A stretch of DNA of 64,000 nt from Bacteroidota bacterium (lineage in GTDB: Bacteria > Bacteroidota > Bacteroidia > Chitinophagales > Chitinophagaceae), in assembly GCA_023422835.1 (NCBI GenBank), contig JAFAGI010000007.1, forward strand, positions 1 through 64,000. The letters run 5' to 3'. Under the pieces are notes generated by a model. That model searched no databases. It had not been told where the DNA came from and saw nothing but the letters and a program-made list of their open reading frames with translations. Shown piece by piece: positions 18,412-26,732 of this stretch (position 1 is the stretch's first letter; every line of letters begins with the position of its first letter). The position numbers and the translations under genes are program-made.

Positions 18412-18870
18412 TTATTTGTCGTTATTGATGTTGTTTGCAGCTATTTTTTCGAGTTCAGACACATCAATTATATCTTAGGCACGGCTGTTGCTTTTTTGTT
18501 TTTGATGAGGTCACTGACGTGTAAAAAGTGAACAAGAATTCCATTTAAATCAGCCATAGTTGCCCTGTGCACGCATTCTTCAAAAGTAGATTCGGTCAAG
18601 CCTTTCATTGATGTGAGAATATCAAGGCATAGTCCATTACCAACATAAAGTTGAGTGAAGCCAGGTATAAAGTCTAATTACCATAACCGAGCACACTAAA
18701 GTTTTTCTTAAATTTTTGCAATTAACTTTCGTTTCGTTTAGTCAAATATCAATGTCCTCAGTAGTGCGGGCAAAACCGTGCATGTTAACCGCAAAGCCGC
18801 CTATCATAAATTATTGTACATTAAATGTACTCCACATGGTAAGCAAATCTTCATCGAAACATTCATAAAT
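18412..18870 (-). pseudogene. Decayed nucleotidyltransferase (MNT/AbiEii-like)
   Basis: Read on the minus strand, fragments join into a nucleotidyltransferase of about 150 residues. The first is FDEDLLTMWSTFNVQ, a stop, then FMIGGFAVNMHGFARTTEDI, the GGxAxxxHG...TxDxD active-site strand, and a second stop. After a frameshift come LCLDILTSMKGLTESTFEE and HFLHVSDLIKNKKATA. A further shift leads into DIIDVSELEKIAANN. At least two in-frame stops and two shifts make it non-functional. Related proteins act as nucleotidyltransferases of toxin-antitoxin or abortive-infection pairs. The small gene just upstream is also broken. Confidence 0.7.
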
Positions 18871-18877
18871 TGTAATT

Positions 18878-19059
18878 CTATTTGTTTATTTCTTTCATAA
18901 CTACTTTAGCTGATTCAGCATCAAACTGATCCGCATAAGTTTGCAAAACAACAAAAACCTTTCCCAATGCGACATCTAGAGGCGTTGGGCACGCCTGTAC
19001 TGTTCAGCTTTTTCGATGCTTGAAAATGTTTTTAAAAATGACTTCTTATCGTGTGGCAT
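18878..19059 (-). pseudogene. Broken small partner gene of the nucleotidyltransferase remnant
   Basis: On the minus strand a frame starts MPHDKKSFLKTFSSIEKAEQ and stops at a TAG after AQRL. A shift of frame then gives LDVALGKVFVVLQTYADQFD and ends KEINK. Joined, it would be a charged protein of about 60 residues whose end abuts the nucleotidyltransferase remnant, the arrangement of a two-gene module. I do not know the family. It lies just upstream of, and facing the same way as, its partner. Confidence 0.5.
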
Positions 19060-19079
19060 ATTGCAATTTAATGAATTTT

Positions 19080-19553
19080 TTATTTAGATCCCTGCTCCCA
19101 CAACTCCAGGATTTCTTCTGTATGATGTTTGGTGTCAGGCTTTTGTATGATATGGCGTATAATACCCTGCTCATCTACCAGGAATGTGGTTCTGTGTATG
19201 CCGTCAAAGTTTTTGCCCATAAATTTTTTAGGTCCCCATACGCCGAATGCGTTCAGGATCACTTTATCTTCATCGGCTATCAGCGGGAATGGCAGGTCAA
19301 ATTTTTCTTCAAATTTTTTGTGGCTTTTTACGCTGTCTGCACTTATGCCTAATACTGCAAAGCCTTCCTCTATCAGTATTTCATAATTATCCCTGAGGTT
19401 GCATGCCTGCGCAGTGCATCCCGGAGTATTGTCTTTGGGATAGAAATAAATGATCAGTTTTTTACCCCTGAAATCTTTGGAAGAAATTACGTGCTGATCC
19501 TGGTCAACGCCTTTGAAATCGGGCATCTGATCGCCCGGTTGCAATGTACTCAT
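19080..19553 (-). CDS. bcp: Thioredoxin-dependent peroxiredoxin, BCP/PrxQ type
   Basis: Reduces hydrogen peroxide and organic hydroperoxides in the cytoplasm. It has peroxidatic C46 in TPGCTAQAC with a resolving C51 five residues later, the PrxQ alpha-2 arrangement. FYPKDNTPG precedes the Cys, and GISADS follows. The 157 residues match the family. It starts 3 nt after the M23 peptidase gene stop, so the two are co-transcribed. Confidence 0.95.
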   Translation of the reverse strand: MSTLQPGDQMPDFKGVDQDQHVISSKDFRGKKLIIYFYPKDNTPGCTAQACNLRDNYEILIEEGFAVLGISADSVKSHKKFEEKFDLPFPLIADEDKVILNAFGVWGPKKFMGKNFDGIHRTTFLVDEQGIIRHIIQKPDTKHHTEEILELWEQGSK

Positions 19554-19556
19554 AAT

Positions 19557-21239
19557 TTAATTTTTATTGATGGTAAATTCACGGGTGGTAATATTACCTG
19601 CCACATCTTCGGCTTTAAGTACCAGCTTACTTTTGCCGGCAGGCATGTACTTGTCCACTTTGTAAGTGAAAGTGTTTCCCTTTCTTTCAAATAAAAGCCA
19701 CTGTCCATCAGCTATCCCTGAGAAACTCTTTATGGTACCGAGGTTGTCAGAAACACTCACTCTTAGTACAGACCCGCTCTTCACGGTCATGCCTTCCTTA
19801 ATATTTCCCGGGGAGATCACGGGGCTGGCCAGATCTTTTATCAGGCTTACATTTCCCAGCCTGTTGAAGTGGCCTACCATAATATCCTTATCCCAAAGTC
19901 CTTTATACAATGCTTTAAATGTGCCGCTGGTAAGCTGCATTACCACCCTGTCTTTGTTGGACAAATCATTTGCCTTTATGGCGATAGAATACTCATCGTG
20001 TATGGGAACATAATAATTGTCAAGCTTGATGGTAGATGAAACCTGGTTGGGCGCTGTAGAAGTTATTTCCTGCATATTAAAATTAAAGTAGTCGTAAAAG
20101 GCATTCTGCGAGTGAATAAATTCGGCTGTCGGCGTATTAAGCCTTCCAGGCCTGCCCGGTTGTACGGTAACTAAATATTTGGGAAATGTTTGTTCTTTCT
20201 GTAAAGCAGGATCGTATTGCATGGTAAAGCTTACAACGGTTCTGTTGCCTTTGGTATCTTCCAGGTGAATAGTGATCTTATGCGGTTTGCCATCGCCGAG
20301 GTCAATAATGCCGTCTGAATCTCCGCAGAAAATATCCAGGAGGTTGCCCGGAAGCCTGCTCAGGTGCTGTACATAAGGCCCGCCCTGTAATTTCTTTTTA
20401 TAATCAATGCCTGCATTCATATACCGCTGCTGATCAAAAGGTATATTGTTCAAAGTAGAACTTATCATTTCACGGTCATCTACAAACAGCACTGCTTTGT
20501 AAATGCCGAATTTAAAAGAAGAAGGCGAGGTTTTGTCTTCACCCGCATAGCCAAAGCTTACTTTGGGTGTGCCCACTTTTGTTGTGCCTCCGGATACTGT
20601 ACCTGAAGTGCCGGATACCGGAATGCTTACAGCCGCAGATTCATAAGTACTGTATCTTCTGTCGTAATAATACAAGCCATATAGCATTGGCTTTAAATTA
20701 TCGGAAATGCCCATGCCGAAAAGCATTGGGTTTATCCCGTGCCCGGTGTTAATGTCACGGATCTCAAAATGCAGATGCGGTCCGGCGGAGCCGCCGGTAT
20801 TGCCGCTGAAAGCTATAAACTGTCCTTTTTTTACGGAAAATAATTTAGCAGGCAAAGTAAAGTCCTGGGCCCAGCTGTTGTCTTTGTATTGCTTCTCACG
20901 CACATACTCCATCAGCTCGGGATAAAAGTCATTCAGATGGCCGTATAGTGTTTCGTAACCGTTGGGATGTTTAATCACCAGCATATTACCATATCCTGTG
21001 TGTGATATAAATACCCTGCTGATGTATCCATCTGCTGCTGCAAGTATTCTAATATTTTCTCTTTGCTGGGTGCGCATATCCAGTCCCATATGGTAGTGGT
21101 TAGTGCGCAGTTCGCCAAAGTTTGCTGATAGCGAAACAGGTATATCCATCGGGTAACGGAAGTAATTCTGCGGGTAATTCTGTGCAAAAATGCCGGAAGC
21201 TGAAACCAGTAAAAATAAACACCAAAATACTTTCTTCAT
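19557..21239 (-). CDS. M23 family metallopeptidase (LytM-like), secreted
   Basis: A 560-residue exported protein. I use the ATG at 21239, which gives a good signal peptide MKKVFWCLFLLVSASGIFAQ; an upstream in-frame start would overlap the promoter. The peptidase domain is N-terminal: HYHMGLD gives zinc ligands H50 and D54, and GPHLHFEI gives the second His pair. The remaining roughly 350 residues look beta-rich and are not catalytic. Members cut peptidoglycan cross-bridges or act as cell-division activators. It is the first gene of a pair with bcp. Confidence 0.88.
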   Translation of the reverse strand: MKKVFWCLFLLVSASGIFAQNYPQNYFRYPMDIPVSLSANFGELRTNHYHMGLDMRTQQRENIRILAAADGYISRVFISHTGYGNMLVIKHPNGYETLYGHLNDFYPELMEYVREKQYKDNSWAQDFTLPAKLFSVKKGQFIAFSGNTGGSAGPHLHFEIRDINTGHGINPMLFGMGISDNLKPMLYGLYYYDRRYSTYESAAVSIPVSGTSGTVSGGTTKVGTPKVSFGYAGEDKTSPSSFKFGIYKAVLFVDDREMISSTLNNIPFDQQRYMNAGIDYKKKLQGGPYVQHLSRLPGNLLDIFCGDSDGIIDLGDGKPHKITIHLEDTKGNRTVVSFTMQYDPALQKEQTFPKYLVTVQPGRPGRLNTPTAEFIHSQNAFYDYFNFNMQEITSTAPNQVSSTIKLDNYYVPIHDEYSIAIKANDLSNKDRVVMQLTSGTFKALYKGLWDKDIMVGHFNRLGNVSLIKDLASPVISPGNIKEGMTVKSGSVLRVSVSDNLGTIKSFSGIADGQWLLFERKGNTFTYKVDKYMPAGKSKLVLKAEDVAGNITTREFTINKN

Positions 21240-21259
21240 ATTCGTACATAGGTTAGTTG

Positions 21260-21295
21260 CAAATATAACCAATACGATAAGGCATTGCTAGCAAA
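21260..21295 (-). promoter_or_regulatory. Candidate promoter of the M23-bcp operon
   Basis: On the minus strand TTTG (21292-21295), 24 nt, then TATATTTG (21260-21267), an exact -7. The spacing is slightly long. The ATG at 21239 follows after 20 nt, which supports that start. Confidence 0.4.
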
Positions 21296-21339
21296 GTTTA
21301 TTAACGTTTTGCAAAATACCATGTATGATGCGCGCGAAA

Positions 21340-21371
21340 TTTTGCGCTACCGATTTTTTGAGGTAAATTTA
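21340..21371 (+). promoter_or_regulatory. Candidate promoter of the AHSA1-like gene
   Basis: TTTTG (21340-21344), 19 nt, then TAAATTTA (21364-21371), one base from the -7 consensus, 16 nt before the ATG at 21388. Confidence 0.4.
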
Positions 21372-21387
21372 TTTTAAAATACAAACT

Positions 21388-21852
21388 ATGAGCGCTGTTA
21401 TAAAACTAACTGAGGTGCCCTTGGCGGCAGCAACTGCTTATTATAAGTTTATTGAGCAGATCAGCGTCTGGTGGCCTAAGAATTATACCTGGTCTAAAGA
21501 TAAACTGGTATTGATAAAAATTGATAATAAAGTAAATGGCAAATGCACGGAATTTGGCCCGTATGATTTTCAGTGCGATTGGGGCCGAGTGCTTGAAACC
21601 GTGGAGGGAGAGAAAATATTATTTCTATGGCAGATTGACCCGGGAAGGGCGCCACAGCCGGATCCTGAAAAATGCAGCCAGGTAGAAATACGTTTTTCAG
21701 ATATAGATGACAGCACATCGCAACTGCAACTCATCCACAGGAATTTTGAAAATCACGGAGAAAAATATCACAGGTATTACGAGCTGATGAACTCCTCCGA
21801 AGGATGGGATTTTATTATCAATGCATTTATAGATTATTGTACTAACAGATAA
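21388..21852 (+). CDS. SRPBCC/AHSA1-domain protein
   Basis: A 154-residue small-molecule-binding fold of the START/Bet v1 type (AHSA1 group). It begins VIKLTEVPLAAATAYYKFIE with the typical WWP after the first helix. The later part has ILFLWQIDPGRAPQPDP, SQVEIRFSD, LIHRNFENHG and a closing EGWDFIINAF. Ligand and role are unknown. It is followed 60 bp downstream by a short-chain reductase on the same strand, which may share its transcript. Confidence 0.85.
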   Translation: MSAVIKLTEVPLAAATAYYKFIEQISVWWPKNYTWSKDKLVLIKIDNKVNGKCTEFGPYDFQCDWGRVLETVEGEKILFLWQIDPGRAPQPDPEKCSQVEIRFSDIDDSTSQLQLIHRNFENHGEKYHRYYELMNSSEGWDFIINAFIDYCTNR

Positions 21853-21893
21853 CAACTATTTAAAATTAAAAATATGAAATAACCAAAAAGAAT

Positions 21894-21912
21894 AACAAAT
21901 AAATATACACAC
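21894..21912 (+). promoter_or_regulatory. Recurring A-rich leader before the SDR gene
   Basis: AACAAATAAATATACACAC runs straight into the ATG. Near-identical leaders precede the starts at 6244, 25247 (minus) and 46751. Confidence 0.4.
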
Positions 21913-22626
21913 ATGAAAGATTTAAAAGAGAAGGTCGCCTACATTACCGGCGGCTCAAAAGGCATAGGACTTGGTATTGCTAAAAAACTGGCTGAACAGG
22001 GCGTAAAAGTGGCTGTAAGTGGCAGAACATATAAAGATGTGGATGCAGCAGCTAAAGAAATCTCTGCTGATGATAACAGTGTCTTGGCAGTGGAATCAGA
22101 TGTATCTAAATGCGAAAACGAAAAAGCTGCTGTTGCAAAAATCATTGAAAAATTCGGCAGGCTTGATATTGTGATTGCCAACGCAGGTGTAGGAAAGTTT
22201 GCGCCTGTAGACGAACTCACTGAGGAGCAGTGGCACCAGATGATAGATACCAACCTCAGCGGCGTGTTTCATACACTGAAAGCCTCCGTCGAAGAGCTCA
22301 AAAAAACCAAAGGATACTACATCACCATTGCGAGCCTGGCAGGCACCAATTTCTTTGAAAAGGGTGCAGGCTACAATGCTTCCAAATTTGGCGTGGTGGG
22401 CTTTACACAGGCAGCCATGCTGGACCTGAGGCCATATGATATAAAGGTTACAACCATTATGCCGGGGTCGGTTTCAACGCATTTTAATCACCATACACCT
22501 TCTGAAGACGATGCCTGGAAAATACAGCCTGAAGACATAGGTCAGATGATAGTAGACTTGCTGCACATGCACCCTCGTACACTCCCCAGCAAGATAGAAG
22601 TGCGCCCTGCGCAAACCAAAAGTTAG
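21913..22626 (+). CDS. Short-chain dehydrogenase/reductase
   Basis: A 237-residue classical SDR. The nucleotide-binding TGGSKGIGLGIA is at about residues 13-24, with NAG in IANAGVG. The catalytic Ser is in ITIASLAG, and Tyr-Lys is in YNASKFG. SGRTY after the second strand suggests NADP(H) rather than NAD(H). The substrate cannot be told. It ends before a strong bidirectional terminator and starts with the recurring A-rich leader. Confidence 0.9.
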   Translation: MKDLKEKVAYITGGSKGIGLGIAKKLAEQGVKVAVSGRTYKDVDAAAKEISADDNSVLAVESDVSKCENEKAAVAKIIEKFGRLDIVIANAGVGKFAPVDELTEEQWHQMIDTNLSGVFHTLKASVEELKKTKGYYITIASLAGTNFFEKGAGYNASKFGVVGFTQAAMLDLRPYDIKVTTIMPGSVSTHFNHHTPSEDDAWKIQPEDIGQMIVDLLHMHPRTLPSKIEVRPAQTKS

Positions 22627-22644
22627 CAGTAACGCTAACGCTTA

Positions 22645-22679
22645 CAAAAAATCCGGCCTGTTTGAAGCCGGATTTTTTT
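22645..22679. terminator. Bidirectional terminator
   Basis: AAAAAATCCGGC and GCCGGATTTTTTT form a perfect stem with a 9-nt loop, between convergent genes ending at 22626 (+) and 22706 (-). Confidence 0.8.
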
Positions 22680-22705
22680 ATGCCCTGTATGTTACAAGAT
22701 GCACG

Positions 22706-22960
22706 TTAACACTCTGAAAAATCGTCTCTGAATATGCCGTTAACCGCTATTACCTGGTGTATATAGAAACCTGTTTCATCGTACATGGTGACCCTGGTTC
22801 TCAGAATTTTGTTGTGCAATGAAATGTCTTTTATCAAGCCGCTGACTCTTTCGGTTCCTCCCCTGTCAATAATCAGATCAACTATTGTCCGGTTTTTCAT
22901 ATATGCTGCGAGAATCTCATAAAAAACTTCGGGCTTTACGGTATTTGCTCTGCAATCCAT
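22706..22960 (-). CDS. Hypothetical protein, 84 residues
   Basis: The product begins MDCRANTVKPEVFYEILAAY. It then has alternating hydrophobic and polar residues (IVDLIIDRGG, RVSGLIKDISLHN, RTRVTMYDETG), which suggest a small beta-barrel or sheet after one helix. It resembles Sm-like or Rof-like small proteins in general pattern only. There is no signal peptide or membrane segment. It ends at a bidirectional terminator and stands alone. Support as a gene is moderate. Confidence 0.55.
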   Translation of the reverse strand: MDCRANTVKPEVFYEILAAYMKNRTIVDLIIDRGGTERVSGLIKDISLHNKILRTRVTMYDETGFYIHQVIAVNGIFRDDFSEC

Positions 22961-23069
22961 AAGTAGAAGTTTTGGTATACAACGAAAAATACAATTTCCA
23001 TGCCTGCCTTAGGTAAATTGTAGCTGTAAAGTTTTTTATTTTGTTAAATCAGGTGATTTATTTAAGTAT

Positions 23070-23276
23070 AAAGTAAGAATTTCAATATAGCGTACTTTGT
23101 ATAACCTTTTGTACGCGCTGTGTTTCAGATATACATGTAACCACAATGTGCCAATGAAATCACAAGATTCACCAAACTTATACAAGCCAAAGTAAGAAGT
23201 CAGAAGTTGGATATAGTGTGCCTTGTATAACTCTTGTGCGCGTTGTGTACCGTGAGATTTATGTAACCATAATGCC
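23070..23276. repeat. Imperfect direct repeat, two copies about 120 bp apart
   Basis: The 375-bp gap 22961-23335 holds no gene. Copy 1 (23070-23152) and copy 2 (23189-23276) share AAAGTAAGAA, ATATAG, TTGTATAAC, TTGT(A/G)CGCG, TGT and ATGTAACCA(C/T)AATG in the same order. By eye about three quarters of bases agree. I see no protein-coding potential in it. Confidence 0.6.
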
Positions 23277-23335
23277 CATGAAGAAGGCCCAAAATCTCAA
23301 AGAAAAAATCTTTCTTGGCTTGTAAGGTCACAATA

Positions 23336-24034
23336 TTATTGCTTGCGCAGTTGTTGCAGCAAGGCCCTGAGATCCTTTGGTAGGGGCGCTTCCAGCCGGT
23401 ACTCTATGTCGTGTAAAGTGAAATGAAGCCGGTGAGAATGCAGCGCCAGCCTGCTCAATACAGGCCTTTCCTCTTCCTCTTGTTTCGACAATTTATAGTT
23501 GCGTTTTATTTGCGAGAGATAAACGGGCTTGCCATCGCCATAAAATTCGTCACATACAATGGAAGCGCCGAGGTACTGCGTATGCACGCGTATCTGGTGT
23601 GTGCGGCCGGTATGGATATTGAATTCCACCAGTGAGTAACCGCGGAAAGCCTCTACTGTTTTATAATCTGTTCGTGAAGGTTTGCCCTTGGCGTTTATCA
23701 CCATTTTGCCATTTTTAGCAGGATGCTCTGCAATGGCAGCGTTCACCGTGCCTTCTGCAGGATGCAGATGGCCGTTTACCAGCCCGAGATAAAATTTTTC
23801 TACTTCACGCGACTGAAATTTTTCAGACAATGCTTTGTGGGTAGCGGCATCCTTAGCGAAGATAATAAGGCCGCTGGTAAATTTATCCAGGCGGTGTACC
23901 GTAAAAACATCATCGTACTTTTTTAAAAGTAGTTCTTTTAACGATTGACCGCTGCCGGCCCTGTCTGGGATACTTAACATGCCAGCGGCTTTGTTGACGG
24001 CTATAAAATTTTGGTGCTCAAAGATAATGTCCAT
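23336..24034 (-). CDS. RluA-family RNA pseudouridine synthase
   Basis: A 232-residue synthase with the catalytic Asp in VHRLDKFTSGL (RluA signature HRLDxxTSG) and NIHTGRTHQIRVH further on. It has no N-terminal S4 domain, so it is the short RluA/TruC-like form. Target could be 23S rRNA or a tRNA; sequence does not decide. It starts 1 nt after the stop of the upstream RsuA-type synthase, so the two are translated from one mRNA. Confidence 0.9.
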   Translation of the reverse strand: MDIIFEHQNFIAVNKAAGMLSIPDRAGSGQSLKELLLKKYDDVFTVHRLDKFTSGLIIFAKDAATHKALSEKFQSREVEKFYLGLVNGHLHPAEGTVNAAIAEHPAKNGKMVINAKGKPSRTDYKTVEAFRGYSLVEFNIHTGRTHQIRVHTQYLGASIVCDEFYGDGKPVYLSQIKRNYKLSKQEEEERPVLSRLALHSHRLHFTLHDIEYRLEAPLPKDLRALLQQLRKQ

Positions 24035-24035
24035 G

Positions 24036-25247
24036 CTACTTACCGGCTTTCTTTGCGTTCAACATTTTCAGTGAGCGTACTTCCTTCTCATTTAAAAATC
24101 TCCACTTCCCCCGTTCTACATTTTTCTTGGTCAGGTTGGCAAACATTACCCGGTCCAGTTTCGTAACGGTATAACCCAGGTGATAAAATATCCTTTTTAC
24201 AATATGGTTCTTGCCGCTGTGAATCTCTATTCCCACTACCCTTTTGTCTTTTGCATCGGCATAGCCAACAGCATCTGCTTTTATAAAACCATCTTCCAGT
24301 TCCATGCCTGCAAGGATCTTTTCTGCATCTGATTTGGAAAGCGCTTTATCGAGGGTAGCTTCATATATTTTTTTGGCTTCAAATGATGGGTGCATAAGCT
24401 TTTGCGCCAGTTCACCATCGTTGGTGAGCAGTAGTACGCCGGTAGTATTTCTGTCAAGCCTGCCTACAGGATAGATGCGTTCGGGAATGCTTTTGACAAG
24501 ATCAGTGACAGTTTTCCTGCCTTTGTCGTCTTCCATCGTGGTAATGTGGTCTTTGGGTTTATTCATCAGTACATATACCATTTTTTGCTGAAGAAAAACA
24601 GGTTTGTCTTTGAGCTTAACGGAATCCTTTTCCGTTACTTTATATCCCGGTTCATAAACCACATCGTTATTCACTTTGACAAATCCCTGCTTTACCAGCT
24701 CTGCGGCTTCTCTCCTGCCGCAAACGCCTGAGTGGGCTATGTATTTATTCAGCGGCATCTTCTCTTCATACAACTCTTCCTTTTCGTGGTGCTTTTTATA
24801 GCCACTGTGTTTTTTGTTTTTATCAACATACTTTTCCTGTCTGCCATGTGGTTTTTTCTCAGCGAACTCTTCAGTTTTTTTACCCGATTTTTTCTGCCAT
24901 TTTACAGCAAGGTCCTCACTATCCTCCTCCTGCTTCCTGAAAGTTTTTTTAGGAACAAACTTGCTTCCGTCTGCATTATCCGTATGTTTCCCTTTTGAAA
25001 ATTTCCTGTCTTCGTACGATTTTTTAATACCTGTGGATGTGCTTTTCCTGTTGGGATACTTTTTAGTTTTATCTTCTGCTCCTAAAACCGCTTCTCCCCT
25101 GTCTTTAGCGAATTTTTCGCGCCTCAGCTCCTCTCCAAATGCGCGCATGTCCGCTTTTGCTTTTCTTTTTTCCTGGCGGAATGCTTCTTTCTTTTTCGCA
25201 TTGCTCTGCGGGTTAATGAACTTTTCGAATCCGGCTTTATTTTTCAT
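24036..25247 (-). CDS. RsuA/RluB-type pseudouridine synthase with long basic N-terminus
   Basis: A 403-residue protein. Residues 1 to about 165 are a Lys-, Arg- and Glu-rich low-complexity extension. An S4 RNA-binding domain follows (MPLNKYIAHSGVCGRREA to about residue 225). The synthase domain has the catalytic Asp in PVGRLDRNTTGVLLL. Enzymes of this group modify large or small rRNA during ribosome assembly. The extension probably aids RNA binding. It starts after the recurring A-rich leader and is followed at once by the RluA-like gene. Confidence 0.9.
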   Translation of the reverse strand: MKNKAGFEKFINPQSNAKKKEAFRQEKRKAKADMRAFGEELRREKFAKDRGEAVLGAEDKTKKYPNRKSTSTGIKKSYEDRKFSKGKHTDNADGSKFVPKKTFRKQEEDSEDLAVKWQKKSGKKTEEFAEKKPHGRQEKYVDKNKKHSGYKKHHEKEELYEEKMPLNKYIAHSGVCGRREAAELVKQGFVKVNNDVVYEPGYKVTEKDSVKLKDKPVFLQQKMVYVLMNKPKDHITTMEDDKGRKTVTDLVKSIPERIYPVGRLDRNTTGVLLLTNDGELAQKLMHPSFEAKKIYEATLDKALSKSDAEKILAGMELEDGFIKADAVGYADAKDKRVVGIEIHSGKNHIVKRIFYHLGYTVTKLDRVMFANLTKKNVERGKWRFLNEKEVRSLKMLNAKKAGK

Positions 25248-25282
25248 GTGTGTATATATTTATTTGTTTATCAGTTGCCACA
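25248..25282 (-). promoter_or_regulatory. Recurring leader before the RsuA/RluB-type gene
   Basis: On the minus strand TGTGGCAACTGAT, then AAACAAATAAATATATACACAC, lead directly into the ATG. The gene-like frame at 46751 has TGTGGCAACTAAAA, then AACAAATA and ATACACAC, before its ATG, a close match over nearly 40 nt. Confidence 0.45.
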
Positions 25283-25416
25283 TGGAATAACCATTTTTTT
25301 TAGTTGCAATATTCATTTTCAATTAATATACAGTGTAGATTTTTATGGTTATTTTATGTTTGCTGATCGTGCTTTGTAATTTGGGGGAATGCAATGTTTT
25401 AGCGGAGAAGCTTTGC

Positions 25417-26463
25417 TTAGGCTTTATTGGCTAATTGCCCGCAAGCGGCATCAATATCTTTACCGCGGCTCCGCCTGAGCCTTGCGTTTACTTTGTGTGA
25501 TTGCAGGCAGGCAACAAACTTTTCTGTAACATCTTCAGAAGGTTTGTTGAAGCGTGCATCGTCAATGGGATTGTATTCGATAATGTTTACCAGGTCTGCC
25601 GGCACATGCCTGTACAATTTCACCAGTTCTCTGGCGTCCTGTTCGGTATCGTTGAAGCCATCAAACAAAATATATTCAAATGTAATTTCGTTTTTAGTCT
25701 GCTTATAGAAGTGGTTCAATGCATCCACCAGCGACCTTATGTTGTTGGTTTCATTGATGGGCATTATTTCATTGCGCTTAACGTCGTTGGCTGCATGCAG
25801 CGACAGTGCAAGCTTATAGCGTACACGGTCATCTCCCATCTTTTTAATGATCTTGGCCACGCCGGCTGTTGAAACGGTGATGCGGCGCGGGCTCATGAAC
25901 AGGCCGTCCTCTGCAGAAATACGCTCAATGGCTTTGTTTACATTGGCATAGTTGAGCAATGGCTCGCCCATACCCATAAATACAATGTTTGATAGTTTTT
26001 GATTGTAATGCTTTTCACTCTGTTGATTCAGCAGTACTACCTGGTCGTAAATCTCATCGAAATGCAGGTTTCGCTTACGTTCCATAAATCCTGTGGCACA
26101 AAATTTACAGGTAAGGCTGCATCCGATTTGCGATGATACACAGGCCGTTTTCCTTTCATCAGTTGGTATCAGTACACCTTCTACCAGGTGTCCTTCATGC
26201 GTGCGGAAGCGGCTTTTGATGGTGCCGTCGCTGCTTTCCTGTACCAGGTCTGTCGTTAAAGCCGGAAGCGTAAAATGCGATCCTAATTTCTGGCGCAGTT
26301 CTTTGGAAAGATTAGACATATCTGCAAAGCTTTGCGCGCCTTTTTGCCAGAGCCACTCGTACACCTGTTTTGCGCGGAATTTTTTTTCGCCATTGGCTAT
26401 AAAAAAATCCTCCAGTGCATTTAAGGACAAGTCACGAATGTTTATATGCTTTGCAATGTTCAT
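25417..26463 (-). CDS. rlmN: 23S rRNA/tRNA adenine-C2 methyltransferase (radical SAM)
   Basis: Methylates A2503 of 23S rRNA and A37 of some tRNAs. The radical-SAM cluster motif CxxxCxxC is in CSLTCKFC, with GMGEPLLNY and the later C-terminal region containing a Cys. I use the ATG at 26463 (348 residues); the longer frame adds only MMYLCT and would overlap the -7 element. The next gene leftward on the plus side is far away. It is probably a single gene. Confidence 0.94.
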   Translation of the reverse strand: MNIAKHINIRDLSLNALEDFFIANGEKKFRAKQVYEWLWQKGAQSFADMSNLSKELRQKLGSHFTLPALTTDLVQESSDGTIKSRFRTHEGHLVEGVLIPTDERKTACVSSQIGCSLTCKFCATGFMERKRNLHFDEIYDQVVLLNQQSEKHYNQKLSNIVFMGMGEPLLNYANVNKAIERISAEDGLFMSPRRITVSTAGVAKIIKKMGDDRVRYKLALSLHAANDVKRNEIMPINETNNIRSLVDALNHFYKQTKNEITFEYILFDGFNDTEQDARELVKLYRHVPADLVNIIEYNPIDDARFNKPSEDVTEKFVACLQSHKVNARLRRSRGKDIDAACGQLANKA

Positions 26464-26467
26464 CGTG

Positions 26468-26475
26468 CAAAGATA
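26468..26475 (-). promoter_or_regulatory. -7 element 4 nt from the rlmN start
   Basis: The minus strand reads TATCTTTG, an exact TAnnTTTG match whose last base is 4 nt from the ATG. It would give a leaderless or nearly leaderless mRNA. Confidence 0.4.
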
Positions 26476-26732
26476 CATCAATAAAATTTCAGATGAATCT
26501 GCGAGCTACAAGAAATAGCAACAGCATATAATACTGTCCTTTCAGGGGTATATCATTGAGTTCTGAACTAATAAGAAAATTATTCTTTATATTACCAAAG
26601 GTTTCATAACTGCACCAAACATATATTTACGGAATGGACGCACTATTCTTTCTTCACTCCAAAAATATAAAGAGAAATAAACTTATACATGTAGTATATA
26701 TTGTGGCACGAATCGAATAATGTGAAATACTT

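Noticed and set aside
22706..22960. Rho-inhibitor (Rof-like) assignment of the 84-residue protein
   Set aside because: The resemblance is only in strand pattern; no diagnostic residues were seen.
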